The notes beneath the pieces are model-generated. The model ran no database searches. It had not been told where the DNA came from and saw nothing but the letters and a program-made list of their open reading frames with translations. Shown here piece by piece: positions 37,571 through 49,117 of a stretch of 64,000 nucleotides of DNA. This stretch comes from Cristatella mucedo (taxonomy: Eukaryota; Bryozoa; Phylactolaemata; Cristatellidae). Where the stretch lies: positions 333,001 through 397,000 of the forward strand of contig WPIO01000145.1 of the NCBI GenBank assembly GCA_009760855.2. Direction: 5' to 3'. The position numbers and the translations under genes were made by a program. How positions within the stretch are numbered: position 1 is the first letter of the stretch; each line of letters begins with the position of its first letter.

Positions 37571-37699
37571 GGCAAAAGAGCCTTAATTAACGGGTATCAA
37601 CACCGCTTGCAGTGGACAGTTTAGGATAATCGCATCAGGACTTGAACCCGTGGCACGGGCCTATACTGCGAACGCCTTACCCCTGAGCTAAGACTGAGG
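37571..37699 (-). mobile_element. Diverged S2-like SINE with tRNA-like head
   Basis: The minus strand shows TAGCTCAGGGGTAAGGCGTT (A-box) and GGGTTCAAGTCCTG (B-box), then a body sharing CCGCTTGCAGTGG (plus strand) with SINE S2. The cloverleaf stems do not pair well, so it is not called a functional tRNA gene. Confidence 0.6.
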
Positions 37700-37863
37700 G
37701 TGACAAAACGAACCGAGGAGATTCTTTCCAGATGTCAACAATCTCGGAAACCATTAATTAGGAGTATTCTTGAAAATAAATTAAAGAATGTATTTTAATT
37801 TACTTAAAACTTATTTTACTTTAACTTTAATTTACTTAAAAGCTTATTAGCTATTCGGTGGGC

Positions 37864-37864
<1 letters not shown>

Positions 37865-37949
<85 letters not shown>
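37865..37949. repeat. (AT)n microsatellite
   Basis: Long AT run directly abutting a LINE-A 3' end. Confidence 0.95.
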
Positions 37950-37950
<1 letters not shown>

Positions 37951-37952
37951 CT

Positions 37953-38240
37953 CCGTCAGTAACTCCACAAAGTCATTAAGACCACGTGGGTGTTACGCAG
38001 GAGAGTTTTGTATAGCGCACTCACAGCCTAAGCGGCTTTCGGTGCGCATTTGGTATCCAACAGACTTCGTCTCACGCAACAAAGAGAAAGTGGGAAGCAT
38101 AGCAGAGTCAGGAGAGCAGTTGAGGTAGTGAGTAGCATAGAAGTAGCAGTTCAGGACCGCTGAAAAAGATGTGCCATAGTCGGCAGTTGGAGAGTAGATG
38201 TCGTTGCGTAAGAAACTAGCACGCGGAGTCACTCACATTC
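37953..38240 (-). mobile_element. LINE-A 3' end
   Basis: The minus strand reads LNCSPDSAMLPTFSLLRETK and RMRTESRLGCECAIQNSP-like sequence, nearly identical to the copy at 28070-28260. Confidence 0.75.
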
Positions 38241-38881
38241 CAAACTAACAGCAGCTCACAGCCTGTAGACTTGCTTCGCTGAGTCATAGTAGTTCCGTTA
38301 CGGAAGACCAGGTTGCGCCATCTTACCACTTGACCGAATTGCGCCATCTAGACACGTGACGCAAGTGAGCCATCTTGAGGCATGACGGACTTTCTCGCTT
38401 TAATTAGTACAGATGTTGGCTGATTAGCAATTTAAACATAAAAAGACATTTCTCCATTAAGAATATTGTTTACCGTCGTGTTACATAAATTCACTGCTCC
38501 GTGATTCAGGATGAACCGCCATTAGCATAATAAACAAATTGTCTTCAAAATATTTAACAGCATATTTTCCAGAGGAATAGCTTCTGATGTCGAGAAGGCG
38601 GCGCTATTAATTAAATTAGCTTCCTGTTGGGGCTCAGAGACATTCTTGAGGTTGTATCTGCAGAATGACAACAGCATCAATGTAAAAAAGTGGGTGTGTA
38701 TTTTTGAACAGCAACCTTTTGACAGTCTCTTAGCGGTGTGTGCATTGTTATAGGAGAAATCAAAAGTGTTCACAATCAAAGAGTGTTTATGATTGTGCTA
38801 TCTAGTAATAATTTTATTATCTGCTGACGAGTTGATCGATATATGCATAACCTCAAAATGAAAGTCACGCTACTGCTTCTC
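38241..38881. other. No gene recognised
   Basis: Unique sequence; nothing assignable. Confidence 0.4.
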
Positions 38882-38939
38882 ATTTACCGTTTCTCATCGG
38901 CACCGCTTGATTCGGCGGTGCGGATGAGAAAAGGTAAAT
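38882..38939. repeat. Hairpin, 25-bp arms
   Basis: Left arm 38882-38906 and right arm 38915-38939 are reverse complements with two mismatches and an 8-nt loop (ends ATTTACC ... GGTAAAT). Confidence 0.85.
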
Positions 38940-39097
38940 ATTGACCTCGTGTCACTTGATTCATACTGGAGATGAAACGTCGTTACCACATGTGCTTACT
39001 TATTATTTACCGATTACGGACAATGGTTAACGCTATCACCGGTCTAGATCTAAGGAATTATAACTATAATGTCTGTAACTTCAGAAACCGCAAATAC

Positions 39098-39335
39098 TTA
39101 GTGGGTGTTACGCAGGATAGTTTTCGATTGCTCACTTAAAGCCTAAGCGGTTTTCGGTGCGCATGCGGTAGCCAACAGATTTCATTTCACGCATAAAAGA
39201 GACAGTGAGAAACAAAGCTGAGTTCGGAGGGCAGTTGACGAAGTGAGTAGAATGAAAGTAGCAGCTCAGGACGACTGGGGAGAGTGCACCTCAGCCGTCC
39301 GCGGGACAGTAGATGCCGTTGCATAAGAAGTAAAT
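39098..39335 (-). mobile_element. LINE-A 3' end, diverged
   Basis: GTGGGTGTTACGCAGGATAG and AAGCGGTTTTCGGTGCGCAT match the 37980-38060 copy with scattered changes. Confidence 0.65.
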
Positions 39336-39361
39336 GTCTTAGCGTGAGAAGTATTCTTAGG

Positions 39362-39640
39362 TAAAGGAAGAATCTCGTGGAATTCACGGAAAAACTTAAA
39401 ACTCTCTTGCTATCAACAGATGCAGAATACATTGCGCCCAGCCAATGTGCAAAAGATGTGCTTCGCGCTTCGCAACTCCTCGATGAGCTAGGATGTAAGC
39501 ATTGCCCTCCGTCGACTACACACGATGGCAGCTGGAGGCGCACTCACAAAGAACTCGGTAAACCGATCGAGAACTAAATATATCAAGCATCACTTCGTGC
39601 GTCGGCTATATGAATCGGGCGCACATGATCTTGCCTGATG
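39362..39640 (+). mobile_element. Ty1/copia RNase H remnant
   Basis: LLLSTDAEYIAPSQCAKDVL resembles the copia RNase H motif around S-T-x-E-A-E-Y. LLDELGCK follows, and in a shifted frame NSVNRSRTKYIKHHFVRRLY, the typical end of copia pol. At least one frameshift and missing segments make it a relic. Confidence 0.7.
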
Positions 39641-39996
39641 CAAGACTGAGCGGCGTGGCGGCGGCCGACTTCCTTGCGAACTTCGCTTCTGAAGCTGAAG
39701 CTTCAAGCTTCAGCATGCAGCTTTCGCTGCAGCTGGACTTTAAAATTCGCCTGAGTCTACTGATGAATATAAACGCAAAGCTGTAATTGCAGTGAGTAGG
39801 GACTGATAATGCTGCTCCCTCAGCATGCGTAAACTGAGCACAAGATTAGTGATGGGTTAACTGAGGATGAGGTTTGCGAGATCAGCGAGGTCACTAAGGA
39901 TTCTACAGTCGATCCGCCATTGCAGCAATCGGACTGTTGCTCAACTGTTACTAGCTGATTATGGTTAGCTGACGTAAAAGATCCATGCTGATTAAA

Positions 39997-40147
39997 CAGC
40001 CTCTGTTTGTATAGCGACAGAAGAGCCTTTACGGCTATCACCACCGCTTGCAGTGGCGATAAAGAATCGCCCACCACAGGAATCGAACCCACGACCACGG
40101 GACCGAGGTCATGAAAGCAACCGCCTTACCTGGTGCGGGCCATCACG
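39997..40147 (-). mobile_element. tRNA-derived SINE S2
   Basis: Close copy of 35081-35234. Both are preceded by GCTGATTAAA, so the true 5' limit of the repeat on this strand may lie about 10 bases further left. Confidence 0.75.
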
Positions 40148-40544
40148 TAGAGCACGAGCACGCAGACTTATAGTCGCTGACGTCGCCCGATTTCCCATGT
40201 GGCCTTTACAAGGAACCTCAGGGAAGCTGTATGTCTTGTTGCAAATGAACTTTCGACTAAATGATTGCATTAACTCCACAGTTAAGTAGTTTCTACTTTT
40301 AGCTAAGAATACTGCAAAATCCTGATGGGCTTAGATAAGGCTATCAATGTAAAATAATATCATAGATTGCCTTAGTACTAGCGTTAGTTCAGCGTGACCA
40401 AAAAATCTGAGGAGGCACGTTCAGGAAAAATAAGTGATGTCTTGGAGTAGAATTCGAATAAATTGTTGCAAGCAGCCCCAAACCTAGACTAAAAAGCAGC
40501 CTACGTGTTACCGCTGCTTTGAAATATATTAATCAACTAAGATT

Positions 40545-41060
40545 AATTATAATACATTTTATAGCGCTCTCGGTGAACAAAATCTCTTTCTCGGCACTTA
40601 AGAGATGCCATAAAAGACGCGTGTCAAAAAAATATAGGGACAACGTATACAGTGTCAGCACGAATTAAGCAAACGCGGAGGAGCTGGTGGGTGTGTAATC
40701 CATCTTTGAAGTCGTAAAGTTCAGCTAATTTAAAGAAGTCTGCCAATCGAGAGTTCCCGGCTCTTATTCTCTAGAAACCAAGTAAACGGTCCTGGAAGGA
40801 TCTGGAGCTGCTTAGAGGCAGAGGTACTAGATCAGGGCTTACCTACTTGGTAAGAGTATGATCGACTAGAGAAGACTTGGGAAGGCCGAACAGCGTTTGA
40901 TACCAGGTGAGCCGGAGCAGGCGAAATGAAGGACATAAAGCAAATTGCAAGGACCTTGAAGTCACTGCGAGGCTCGACGACGAGCCAGCAAAGGTCCGAT
41001 CAAAGGTCAGAGCGAGGTAAATCGTGTAGGCGTAGACGGTAATACCTGTATCTCTAAGGA
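40545..41060 (-). mobile_element. LINE-B-related remnant
   Basis: TATAGCGCTCTCGGTGAACA and AATCTCTTTCTCGGCACTT resemble the LINE-B 3' block. The following plus-strand sequence has the same order of short similarities as 62330-62830. It is strongly diverged. Confidence 0.45.
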
Positions 41061-41900
41061 GAGTTTCTTATGTCTGGGGAGAATGAATCAAATGCGGGAA
41101 TCAGGAATCATTTGGAGCCGCCGGCGTGCATTAACGCGCAAGAGCTTTCATCCTTCGCTCGCGTCAGAACCGCGGGGCGGGGCGTCTCAGTCTGCCTCTC
41201 CTGAGCACCCCCTGAGGGCATTCCCGCGCTCTCGATCGATCACCCGCTCTCAACCCGTTCTCACGCCCCCTCTTATTCTGCTCTCGCCCCCTCTCTTGCA
41301 TCTACTGCATCTACTGCATCTCCCTACTCGCTGTATCCCACTCACCGTCTCTCCGTCCAAGCGGCGGCGACGACAAAGATGACTACGACCACGACCTTCA
41401 CATAAGCGACGAGGCTTCGCGTGGATCCTCTTAAATGATCGCAGTAGGATGAGCCGCGAGTGCGACACACAGGCAGCTCATTCTCGATCGCGCTGGATTC
41501 TCCGCCAGGAGAAATTAATTGTCGTCGATCGTCCGCTCTTTCTAAGCTTTCATCGCTTGTCGCACCAACCTCGCATTCCTCGGATTCCTAGGATTTAGTT
41601 CCGGGATAGGCGAGCGATCGCCGCCCCCACCGTGTGAGCTGTCTGAGCAGCAAGCTGTTAAGACATTCTACAACGCTCAAAGGCTGGCACCGCTTTCATA
41701 ATTAGTTGCCTCAAGCCGTACCATTTTTGAAAGGTGCGGGACAAGATCTGAGGCTAGGGGCATCAATATTATGTTACTTATCTATGACAGCAGCGTAGCG
41801 TATCAATGCATCGTAGTAGTAGTAGGACAATGTGAATGTGGTCAAGAGGACTAATAGTCTTCTTTGCTGTGGAAATGAATTTCAGGATGAGGGCACGTAT
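41061..41900. other. GC-rich stretch, no gene recognised
   Basis: CpG-containing sequence at 41100-41560 with purine/pyrimidine-biased patches (CATCTACTG repeated three times near 41300). It may be a promoter or repeat; no exon can be defended. Confidence 0.3.
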
Positions 41901-42093
41901 GGCTCCTTTTAATGTGGACATTGAGGTAGCGCACGGAGTCGAGTAGTCTTATATTTATAGAGTCTGAATGGCTAGCAGTATTCCTTGACTTGGAGAATAA
42001 CTCCAAGCTGAGGTTGCTAGTGGCAGGCTTTAATATGGACATTGAGGCGCTGCAAGGATTTGTGGCAGGAGGAGAGCCCAGTGTTGATGCTAT

Positions 42094-42265
42094 TTAGTGA
42101 GAAGAGTCTAGTATGGATGTTTTTGCCTTAGGAGTGGACTCTCTGCTCCTATTTATCTTGTTGACAAAGAAGCTTCTGACGCGATTTTCTAGATCAGTAG
42201 ATGAATTACTGGAAAGGTGATAACCTCTTTGCAGCAAATGTGAAGTGCCTAGAAAGAGATTGCAG
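42094..42265 (-). mobile_element. LINE-B fragment
   Basis: The minus strand reads SSTDLENRVRSFFVNKINRS, equivalent to the FF..KI block at 11540. It abuts a plus-oriented LINE-B 3' scrap (CTTTGCAGCAAATGTGAAGT). Confidence 0.5.
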
Positions 42266-42561
42266 AGGCGCAGTGAGTGAGACCTTTCGGCGCCCGGGAA
42301 AAAAGCTGCAAATGACAATCCCTGCGCTTACCAAATATCTCTGCAAACTAGCCCCATCCCAGGAAAATGCCAAAACACACGCTAGCAGGCATATCGATTC
42401 GAGAAATTTATATTAACTGTAGTACGGGTACAAGGTAGCTATCACAGCTTTAACTAGGGCGAATTCTTCTTGCCTAAAACGTGGCCGACTTGTCTGTTAT
42501 AGTTTGAAAGTCAAAATTGTCCAGTGTTTTTCTCTATGCTTATCAAGGTCAAATCTTGAAA

Positions 42562-43860
42562 TCAATTGTATCCCATTGATGCTCTCACATAGGATATGAT
42601 TATCTTATGAATGCTAAATGAATGTTCGAAATTGGCAACCGACACATGTACGGTGAGAAGAACTTGCAAGGCTACTCTCAAATTAGGAGACACATCTTCT
42701 TCATAACTGACAATGAAAGACATAATTTTCAGTTGGGTCTTTGGTGCCGAGTCACAGCGTGTGGCAGGAAGCATCTTACAGTCGCGTATTTTGTTGTGCA
42801 GCTATTGCTTTATCAACGTCTGGACAGTAGAAGCCTTCAAGATTTAGACTTTGCTGGCGGATTTTGATCTGGTCACGTGTCTTCAAAAGCTGCTCAAGTT
42901 CCAACAAGAAATCAAATGTGGCATCAGAATCTGTGAGCAGGGAAAACCTATGTGTATTTTTTGTTGGAGATAGTCTATGCTGTCTTTCATAACTCTTGAA
43001 ATCTCCTCTGCCATTAGACAAAAATCTTGAAAGAGTTCATCTGTGTCTATCGGCGGATTCTTCGTTCAATAGCAACTTCCCACAATTCACATCTCCCTTT
43101 GGCATCTAGACTGTATTTCGTGGCAGAGACCTTTTCAAAGTTTTGATAGCCCAGTCTCAAGACAGTGGAGGTCAAAAGGAGGTCAAAAGGAGGTCAAAAG
43201 GAGGTCAAGAAGGAGGCGCTTTGAAGTTCGTCTTTGGGTCCTGCAGCATTTTATGAACGCGGTCAATCTTCCTTAAGCTGCTGTGTCAAGATGGCAGCAA
43301 AAAGGCCAATCTTTGACTTTTTGGCAAGAAGCCAAAAAGTTAAAGATTACAGTGCAATGTGAAATATAATGACTGCCAACTTCGCTTTCTGTTTCAAGTG
43401 TTCCATTTCTATGCTCAGGCAATTGCTCCAAAAAACCTGTACTGCTTTTGACTCCACCATTGATAGCTTTCAAAGCCGCTGCTCTTGCCTTATTGCAGAG
43501 TCACATTTAACAGTGATGGCTAAGACTTTCTGCAGTTAGTTCTTCCTACCTCGCAGCTTATCTTGAAAAGAATAAGTAGGTTCTCCCTATTGTTCCACAA
43601 AGGGTAATGACAACGTAATCTTGACTTGCAGCACGAACTCCTGCCAGGTTCAAGATGTGGTTATCTACGCTTTCAAAATTCCATTCTCATTTCTGGACAG
43701 TATTCTCTTTTGGACACATGATGAGTGGCCGTACATGACGGCTGCATTTTCGTAGCACAGCCAGATTATTAAGCTCAGCTTGTAGGGGCTTTTAGTGCGT
43801 CGGTGCTCAGCCACGGCACGTTGGCTCGCCCTTGGTGGGGCGTTGCAGGCCGAGTTCACC
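42562..43860 (-). mobile_element. hAT-type transposase relic (ZMYM1-like)
   Basis: On the minus strand, read 5' to 3', a segment near 43760 reads YENAAVMYGHSSCVQKRI (compare the YDNASNMSG..-Q-RI core of hAT/DUF4371 proteins). A middle part includes FNFLASCQKVKDWPF, and the end reads NLRVALQVLLTVHVSVANFE, then HSFSIHKIIISYVRASM, the hAT C-terminal dimerisation motif. Several stops and frame changes separate them, so it is non-functional. Terminal inverted repeats were not found. Confidence 0.7.
43168..43205. repeat. 11-bp tandem repeat
   Basis: GAGGTCAAAAG is repeated three times and then partially, inside the hAT relic. Confidence 0.85.
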
Positions 43861-44085
43861 TTTGACCCCTTGAGCCCGCCTGTGGCAGACAGGAAGGGGC
43901 GAGCGGACGAAAAGGGCAGTTGGAACGCGTACGGAGGGGTGAACGGCCGTGTGCTTGCTGCACTTGGAGCGCCAGCCGAATGCGTGGCGGTTGAAGCCTC
44001 TCGGTATTTCTGCTGCCGTGTGCTGTTCGTTGGTGGATGTTAACAACGCATTAGCCAAGGTACAACGCTATTTTTCCAACGTAAA

Positions 44086-44152
44086 CGAGAGAGAGCGAGA
44101 GAGCGAGAGATAGCGAAAGAGAGAGAGAGAGGGAGGAGACAGAGAGAAGAGA
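44086..44152. repeat. GA-rich imperfect microsatellite
   Basis: Interrupted (GA)n tract. Confidence 0.85.
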
Positions 44153-44539
44153 TTTGGTCAGACCGACCGGCAGGCAGAGAACTGTGCGTCCGCGTAGCCC
44201 AAGCGTTAGGCGGAAATTGGTCGTTGACTGCCACCACAACATGGATGTGGTTCAGGCATTTCTGACCTCGTGGGAGATTGATTGATCTCACAGCCGGTAA
44301 GTAATTGGGAAACCAGCGGTTACTGCATTTCCGTGTCGTCGCGTGTGCGTCGCCAGAGGGTCAAGCTACTGCTTGGTCTTAGTCTGTGAACATGCTTAAA
44401 TAGCTCAGTCAAGTCCATTGAAACAAGGTCTTGCTGGAAATCAAAATTGGCATTCTCAAATGAAAAATTTTTAAATAATGCGCACAGACTCAATTTTGCT
44501 TTTGGCGCCTCAAAGGCACATCTGTCCCCCTGCCCACCC

Positions 44540-44605
44540 CTTGCTGCGCCTTTGAGAGATTGAGTTCTCTGAGGGAGCTATATCGTATGTGTTATTATTA
44601 TTATC
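44540..44605 (+). mobile_element. LINE-B 3' tip
   Basis: TTTGAGAGATTGAGTTCTCT is followed by GAGGGAGCTATATC and an ATT-type tail. Confidence 0.5.
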
Positions 44606-45510
44606 AACCTGAGAGTGGTTAAGGAGACGGTTGGTGGTTGACTTTAGCACTTTTGATTGTGCATCTGTGATTCGACAATTTTTATAAAGAAGCCATACAC
44701 AGATTGACCAACGAAACATTGATACGTCAAAAAATACGTGTGGGATTGATGGCACTAAGAATGTCTCGATTTAGCATGTCTGGTATGTTTATATCATTTC
44801 ACCGTCCTCTTATCTGCCAGAACGTTGACGCCACTCACGTGACTTCGGGATCCAGCAAAGAAAGAACCCGAAACCGCATAAACCACTTAAATAGCTGCTG
44901 AAATAGCAGTTTTATACACTCAGCATCAAAAGCATCCTCGAAGTTTGGCCACATTTGCAGCAGTTATACATTCGAACGGTTTTCTACGATGCCGGACATA
45001 CTTCAGTTATGCACAGCGTGTAAAAAAGTTATCATTGACAGCCCAAAAACAAACAAATATGCGATTGATATGTATGCTGTATGTATGTGTACATAATGTA
45101 CGTCGCACCATGCCAATTCTTACAAACCTTCCTTGTCTGACCACGCATAGAAGCTACCTTCTTCAGCAATTGTCTCTTCTGCTGTAGCGCATCCAGCAAA
45201 GTTTAAAGTTTACTGAAAAGGCTAGCTACTGAGTTATTCCAGTTACCTCCAGTGCCTCGGCTGCCTCTCGTAGAGGCCCCTATAAACGTTTTAAGGATCT
45301 GATCGGCAACTGGGTGTGCCACTACAACAGAACCACATAGAATTTACCGAGTAGTTCACTGGCCTTGCTGAACGATCGAGATGGAGTAGCTAACGTGGAT
45401 TGCACTTTGTGGCCGAATCCGTGTAAATCACCCCGTTGAATGCGCTTGTGTGCTCAAAAATTGGTTATGTTATTGATATGCTTTTTTGCCAGTATAGCGG
45501 TCTCAAAAAT
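44606..45510. other. No gene recognised
   Basis: Unique sequence between LINE-B debris and LTR copy A. Confidence 0.4.
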
Positions 45511-45514
45511 ATAT

Positions 45515-46969
45515 TGTAACGCCGAAGGCTCGGCGGGGTAAGCTTGACCTGCCGCTTACCTAGCGGCGTAGCCTATCGCCTAATGCCGTTCGGTGCGCGC
45601 CTACGCGCAATAAGCTGGCCGCCACGAAACGAGCGTTTCTGGCGCTGACCTGCTTACCGTTACTAAAAGGGGTCGTGAGTCCGCGGCGTGAATTGGAAGC
45701 AAGACACACAAATTGGGGATTTTACTGAACTTTATTCGCAAGCGCACAAAGTCGCTGCGCGTCTAGTTCAGCTTTATCTCCACACTCCTCGCACGTTCAA
45801 CACTCTTGCGGAGGGAATACTCCTCTACACTAAGCGCGACCCGGACCCTAAACCCTAACCGGCGAACTAGGAATCCGTTCTCACCTGTGCCGAGGGAATA
45901 CCCCAAACACGCCAACTTAAACACTCGAGCGGAGGGAGTACTTCTCCACACTGAAGTGCGAACCGGAGTCTAAACCCTACCCGGTAAACTAGAACTCGGT
46001 TTCCACCAGTGCGACCGGAATACTCCACACACGCCAACTCAAGCACTCCTGCGGAGGAAATGCTTCTCCACACTGAAGCGCGACCCGGAGCCTAAACCCT
46101 ACCCGGTGAACTAGAGCTCCACACACGCCAACTACGCCTAGCTCGCGCCGGCAAATCCCTATGCCGAGACCACGTGCTAGCGCGAACACACAAAACACGA
46201 AAGAACACAAATTGCCAGCCCGGGCGCGATACGACCGTTTTCGGTGGAGTTCCACCGAATCCTCTTAGAGCTGTCTCGTCCTGTTCCGTCCATCGTCGGC
46301 GGACAGCCCGCCCTCCTCCCTCGCTTTCAGAGAAACGAGTGCCCGACGGCGTCGAGGCGCAGAGCCGGACCAAAGACAAAAGACACGAGGCAAAAAGACA
46401 CGAGGCCAAAAAGACACGAGGCCAAAAAGACACGAGGCCAAAAAGACACGAGGCCAAAAAGACACGAGGCCAAAAAGACACGAGGCCAAAAAGACACGAG
46501 GCCAAAAAGACCCAGAGCGAGCGTCGCTCGACTCTTAAATACTTGGCTGAGACAATGGGGCAAGAGCCCAGTGGTATTGGGCCCGACACCATGGCCCATT
46601 ACGGTAAGGAACTAATACTGGCACTAGGCCACTGGAATGTCCCCTCTGTCCAGCTTGAATGGCGAATGGGTTCCACACGATTCTTTTTGGACAGAGTGAT
46701 GGCGAAGGTTGACAGGCCAGTCAACATCAATCAGCCGCTCCCGCGGGTATCGGACCAATTCTAAAGGCCGACTCGCCACCGCTGGTCAGGGAGCTTCCTG
46801 GCTTGCTCGTAAGCGCTTCCTCTCTAACCGCACTGACGCTCCTCTCTGCTCACTGCAACCGCACTGACGCTCCTCTCTGGCTCACTGCTCCAGGACAAAG
46901 GGGCTCTAGCCCGGCGCCGAACAGCTCTTGTTCGCGCTAAAATTCAGCCAAGGCCAGCAGGGCGCTACA
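45515..46969 (-). mobile_element. Solo LTR, copy A
   Basis: The element reads TGTAACGCC ... GGCGCTACA on the plus strand and is inverted relative to copies B and C. It is flanked by the 4-bp duplication ATAT (45511-45514, 46970-46973). In LTR orientation it contains AATAAA, a block of 122-bp internal repeats, and a 16-bp tandem array not expanded in the other copies. No gag, pol, primer-binding site or polypurine tract adjoins it. Confidence 0.8.
46381..46512. repeat. 16-bp tandem array inside LTR copy A
   Basis: About eight units of AGACACGAGGCCAAAA; the first is one base short. Open frames here (repeating FGLVSFWPRVFLASCL) are artefacts of the repeat. Confidence 0.9.
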
Positions 46970-47281
46970 ATATTGTAATCGCAGAGGGCGCTATGCAAGT
47001 ATTTTATATGTCAATATCCATAATTATTTCAATGTCATATTTTCTCAAGAAAGATATAGCATGTTCTCCAGCGTAATACCCAATCATTCGTTAAGGTTTT
47101 TTCTAGTTTGAGGTTTATTTACAAACAGGTACAGGTACATAACTTCTCCATTGCTACGCTTAAAGACTATTGGTGACGTAAGCATTTGCTCTGTCGATTC
47201 CTAGACTGTCACTTCCATATTTCTTATGCAATGACATAGTCTCCTAATGCCTACTTCCAGCCACCCATAACTGCTACTTCC

Positions 47282-47747
47282 ATGCTAATCCCTTCCTTCA
47301 CTTCCTTAATGACTCAGCTTAGCTTCTGTGGAGTCCCTCAAGCGTCCGTCCTCGGTCCCTTGCTGCTCTCTATGTATACTCAGCCTTTGGGAAAAGTGAT
47401 TAAGGCCCATGGAATAGGATATCACCTTTATGCTGCCGATACTCGGCTGTATTTGTCATTCAAACCGTCGCAGTCTGCTGCAGCAACTGATATACTGAAT
47501 GTTTGCGTTCCCGACCTTCGATCCTGGATGTCGGAAAAGTTCTTGAAACGAAAAGACGAGAAAACTGAACTGCTGCTCATGGGACACCCTAAGCTATCTA
47601 AGATTAGGACCTGTCTTCCATGGCGGCTCGCAAAAAAATTTAACTATATCCTTACTTTTGTCTCGGCTACATTAATGTATTTTTTCCCTTTTGGCTGGGC
47701 TACCGAAAAAAAACTAACTAGTAAGCCACTGCAGATGTCTATGAATG
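47282..47747 (+). mobile_element. LINE-A reverse-transcriptase segment (5' of LTR B)
   Basis: Reads [20 protein letters not shown], then [17 protein letters not shown] and [15 protein letters not shown], matching RT motifs of CR1/Jockey-type LINEs. The catalytic YADD appears as YAAD, so the enzyme is inactive. The element continues at 49118 after the LTR insertion. Confidence 0.85.
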
Positions 47748-49117
47748 TGTAGCGCCCTGCTGGCATTGGCCGAATTTTAGCGAGAACAAGAGCTGTTCGG
47801 AGGCGGGCTAGAACTCCTTTGTCTTGGAGCAGTGAGCCAGAGAGGAGCGTCAGTGCGGTTAGAGAGGAAGCGCTTACGAGCAAGCCAGGAAGCTCTGAGA
47901 CGAGCGGTGGCGATTCGGCCTTAGAATTGATCCGATACCCGCGGAAGCTGCTGATAGATGTTGGCTGGCCTGTCAACCCCCGCCATCACTCTGTCCAAAA
48001 AGAATTGTCTGGAATCCATTCGCCATTCAAGCTGGACAGAGGGGACAATCCAGTGGCCTAGTGCTGGTATTAGTTCCTTACCGTAATGGGCCATGGTGTC
48101 GGGCCCAATACCACTAAGCTCTTGCCCCATTGTCTCAGATAAGTATTTAAGAGTCGAGCGACGCTCTCTCTGGGCCTGGTGTTTTTGGTCGCTTCTGGTC
48201 TTCTGTCCGGCTCTGCGCTTCGGCGCCGTCGGGCACTCGAATCTCTGAAAGCGAGGGAGGAGGGCGGGCTGTCCGCCGACGATGGACGGAACTGGACAAG
48301 ACAGCGCTAGGAGGATTGGGTGGACTCCACCGAATACGGTCGTATCGCGCCCGAGCTGGCATTCTGTGCTTCTTTTGTATTGTGTGTGTGCGCGCTAGCA
48401 CGTGGTCTCGGCATAAGGATTTGCCGGCGCGAGCTAGGCGTAGTTGGCGTGTGTGGAGCCCCAGTTCTCCGGTTAGGGTTTAGGCTCCAGTCTGAGCTCC
48501 GTCTATTTGGGTCGTCCCCCCACTAGTATAGATGTAAGTAGCGTAAGTGTGGAGACGTGTTTCCTCCGCAGGAGTGCTTGAGTTGGCGTGTGTGGAGTAT
48601 TCCTGCCGCACTGGTGGAAACCGAGTTCTAGTTCTCCGGTCAGGGATTAGGTTCGGGTTCGCGCTTCAGTGTGGAGACGTATTCCCTCCGCAAGAGTGCT
48701 TAGGTTGGTGTGTTTGGGGCATTCCTTCCGCACAGGTGGCAACGAAGTCCTAGTTCTCCGGTGAGGGTTTAAGCTCCGGGTCGCGCTTAGCGTGAAGAAG
48801 TATTCCCTCCGCAAGAGTGTTGGTGCTGTTGAGAACGTGCGAGGAGTGTGTAGATAAAGCTGAACTAGACGCGCAGCGACTTTGTGCGGTTGCGAATAAA
48901 GTTCAGTAAAATCTCCAATTTGTGTGTCTCGCTTTCCAATTCACGCCGCGGACTCACGACCCCCTTTAGTAACGGTAAGCAGGTCAGCGCCAGAAACGCT
49001 CGTTTCGTGGCGGTCAGCTTATTGCGCGTAGGCGCGCACCGAACGGCATTAGGTGCTTGGCTACGCCGCTAGGTAAGCGGCAGGTCAAGCCTACTCCGCC
49101 GAGCCTGCGGCGTTACA
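47748..49117 (+). mobile_element. Solo LTR, copy B, inserted in LINE-A
   Basis: TGTAGCGCC ... GGCGTTACA, flanked by AATG (47744-47747) and AATA (49118-49121), a 4-bp target duplication with one change. It contains the poly(A) signal in GCGAATAAAGTTCAG and the 122-bp internal repeats. LINE-A coding sequence resumes directly on the other side. Confidence 0.85.

Noticed and set aside
37571-37699. tRNA gene candidate with good A and B boxes
   Set aside because: Acceptor and D stems do not pair and the body continues into S2 SINE sequence.
43795-44058. Opposed 82- and 83-codon frames in a GC-rich patch
   Set aside because: Overlapping frames on both strands without motifs, next to a hAT relic; likely compositional.
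46381-46512. Regular 16-bp units considered as a CRISPR-like array
   Set aside because: Units are contiguous without spacers and sit inside an LTR of a eukaryotic genome.
46092-46764. Open frames of 90-196 codons on both strands across LTR copy A
   Set aside because: They are created by the 16-bp tandem array and the GC-rich LTR; the other LTR copies do not preserve them.
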